A DNA stretch of 64,000 nucleotides from Austwickia chelonae. GTDB lineage: Bacteria; Actinomycetota; Actinomycetes; Actinomycetales; Dermatophilaceae. A model generated the notes under the pieces. It searched no databases, was not told where the DNA came from, and was given only the letters and a program-made list of their open reading frames with translations. Position numbers and translations under genes: made by a program. The stretch covers positions 1,054,001-1,118,000 of the forward strand of contig NZ_CP031447.1 in assembly GCF_003391095.1 (NCBI RefSeq), written 5' to 3'. Positions 63,545 to 64,000 of the stretch are shown here, in pieces. Each line of letters begins with the position of its first letter. Positions within the stretch are counted from its first letter, which is position 1.

Positions 63545-64000
63545 GTGAGCAGCACCCTCCGCCCGACCAAGGTTCCTCAGGTTTCAGTTCGACGACTCGC
63601 GAGGGAAGTGGGCGCAGAGCTCACACTCGCAGGCGGTCTTCCGTCTCCGGATGTGGGGGCCTGCGGCATCGTCCTCGACAGCCGGCAGGTGAATGCCGGT
63701 GACATCTATGCCGGCCTTCCCGGTGAGCATGTGCATGGTGCTTACTTTGCAGTTCAGGCTGCAGCATCTGGGGCTGTTGCCGTGTTGACCGATGCTAGAG
63801 GCGAAGCCTTGATGGACGAGGCGGGTGTTGAACTTCCCCGCATCGTAGTTCCCTCCCCGAGAGACCTTTTAGGGGCTTTGTCGGCGCTGATGTACGATCG
63901 GCCAGCCGAGGCGCTGACACTCGTCGGGGTGACCGGCACTAACGGCAAGACGACCACCGCGTACATCGTCGACAGTGCATTGCGCGCGATGGATCGCCGC
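63545..64000 (+). CDS. murE: UDP-MurNAc-tripeptide synthetase MurE, N-terminal part (runs off the window)
   Basis: The 152 codons present cover the N-terminal UDP-sugar-binding domain (GIVLDSRQVNAGDIYAGLPG, HGAYFAVQAAASGAVAV) and the start of the central Mur ligase domain with the ATP-binding loop GVTGTNGKTTT (Lys135). MurE adds the third residue of the stem peptide; which diamino acid is used is decided by a downstream motif outside the window. The GTG at 63545 is nine bases after the ftsI stop. Confidence 0.93.
   Translation, partial: MSSTLRPTKVPQVSVRRLAREVGAELTLAGGLPSPDVGACGIVLDSRQVNAGDIYAGLPGEHVHGAYFAVQAAASGAVAVLTDARGEALMDEAGVELPRIVVPSPRDLLGALSALMYDRPAEALTLVGVTGTNGKTTTAYIVDSALRAMDRR

Overview
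The window is a 64 kb stretch of a high-GC actinobacterial chromosome, most likely from the Micrococcales. Three conserved gene orders point there: dxr-rseP-ispG-GNAT-proS; rimP-nusA-ylxR-infB-rbfA-truB-ribF followed by rne-rplU-rpmA-obg-proB-proA-nadD-rsfS; and the start of the mraZ-rsmH-ftsL-ftsI-murE division cluster. Three further actinobacterial signs are a DUF4439 ferritin-like gene next to rimP, the frequent GTG starts, and many start codons sitting 6-7 nt behind a TANNNT -10 box with no Shine-Dalgarno. I cannot name the genus from sequence alone.

Layout. 1-1451: the end of a propionate/acetate-CoA ligase, then a PadR regulator and its membrane partner behind a perfect palindrome. 1512-7584: a spermidine/putrescine ABC importer (potD-A-B-C order), a small unknown reverse-strand gene, and a succinate-semialdehyde dehydrogenase. 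Together they look like polyamine/GABA uptake and breakdown. 7688-14364: isoprenoid (MEP) genes with a site-2 protease and proS. 14505-23603: accessory metabolism, with a xanthine/uracil-type permease, a TauE/SafE permease, galK-galM, a BluB-CobT fusion for cobalamin lower-ligand synthesis and activation, an amylosucrase and a GNAT enzyme. 23629-28747 (reverse strand): thiol peroxidase with a NIF3/YqfO-like protein, then a His-rich membrane protein, a PCuAC copper lipoprotein and a Tat-exported DyP peroxidase, which look like an extracytoplasmic copper/heme group, and the DUF4439 protein.

28895-53214: the translation, RNA-processing and ribosome-assembly backbone with proline and NAD biosynthesis. 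Insertions here include an ASCH protein, an unrecognised 159-aa protein and a GT2 glycosyltransferase. proA is fused to an N-terminal GNAT acetyltransferase domain. 53293-54224: tRNA-Ala(GGC) and a rhodanese-DUF2892 gene under a CsoR/CstR-type palindrome. 54247-58900 (reverse strand): a translationally coupled moxR-DUF58-transglutaminase (tgpA-like) operon. 59168-64000: the mra promoter with three TGGAG MraZ boxes, then mraZ, rsmH, ftsL, ftsI and the first 152 codons of murE.

Most of the window is ordinary housekeeping DNA. The points I find most worth checking are the GNAT-ProA fusion with an apparent internal ProA start, the chain of three overlapping MST-initiating mini-genes before infB, the persulfide/copper-type operator before the rhodanese gene, the leaderless PadR palindrome, the BluB-CobT fusion and the PCuAC-DyP-membrane protein cluster.
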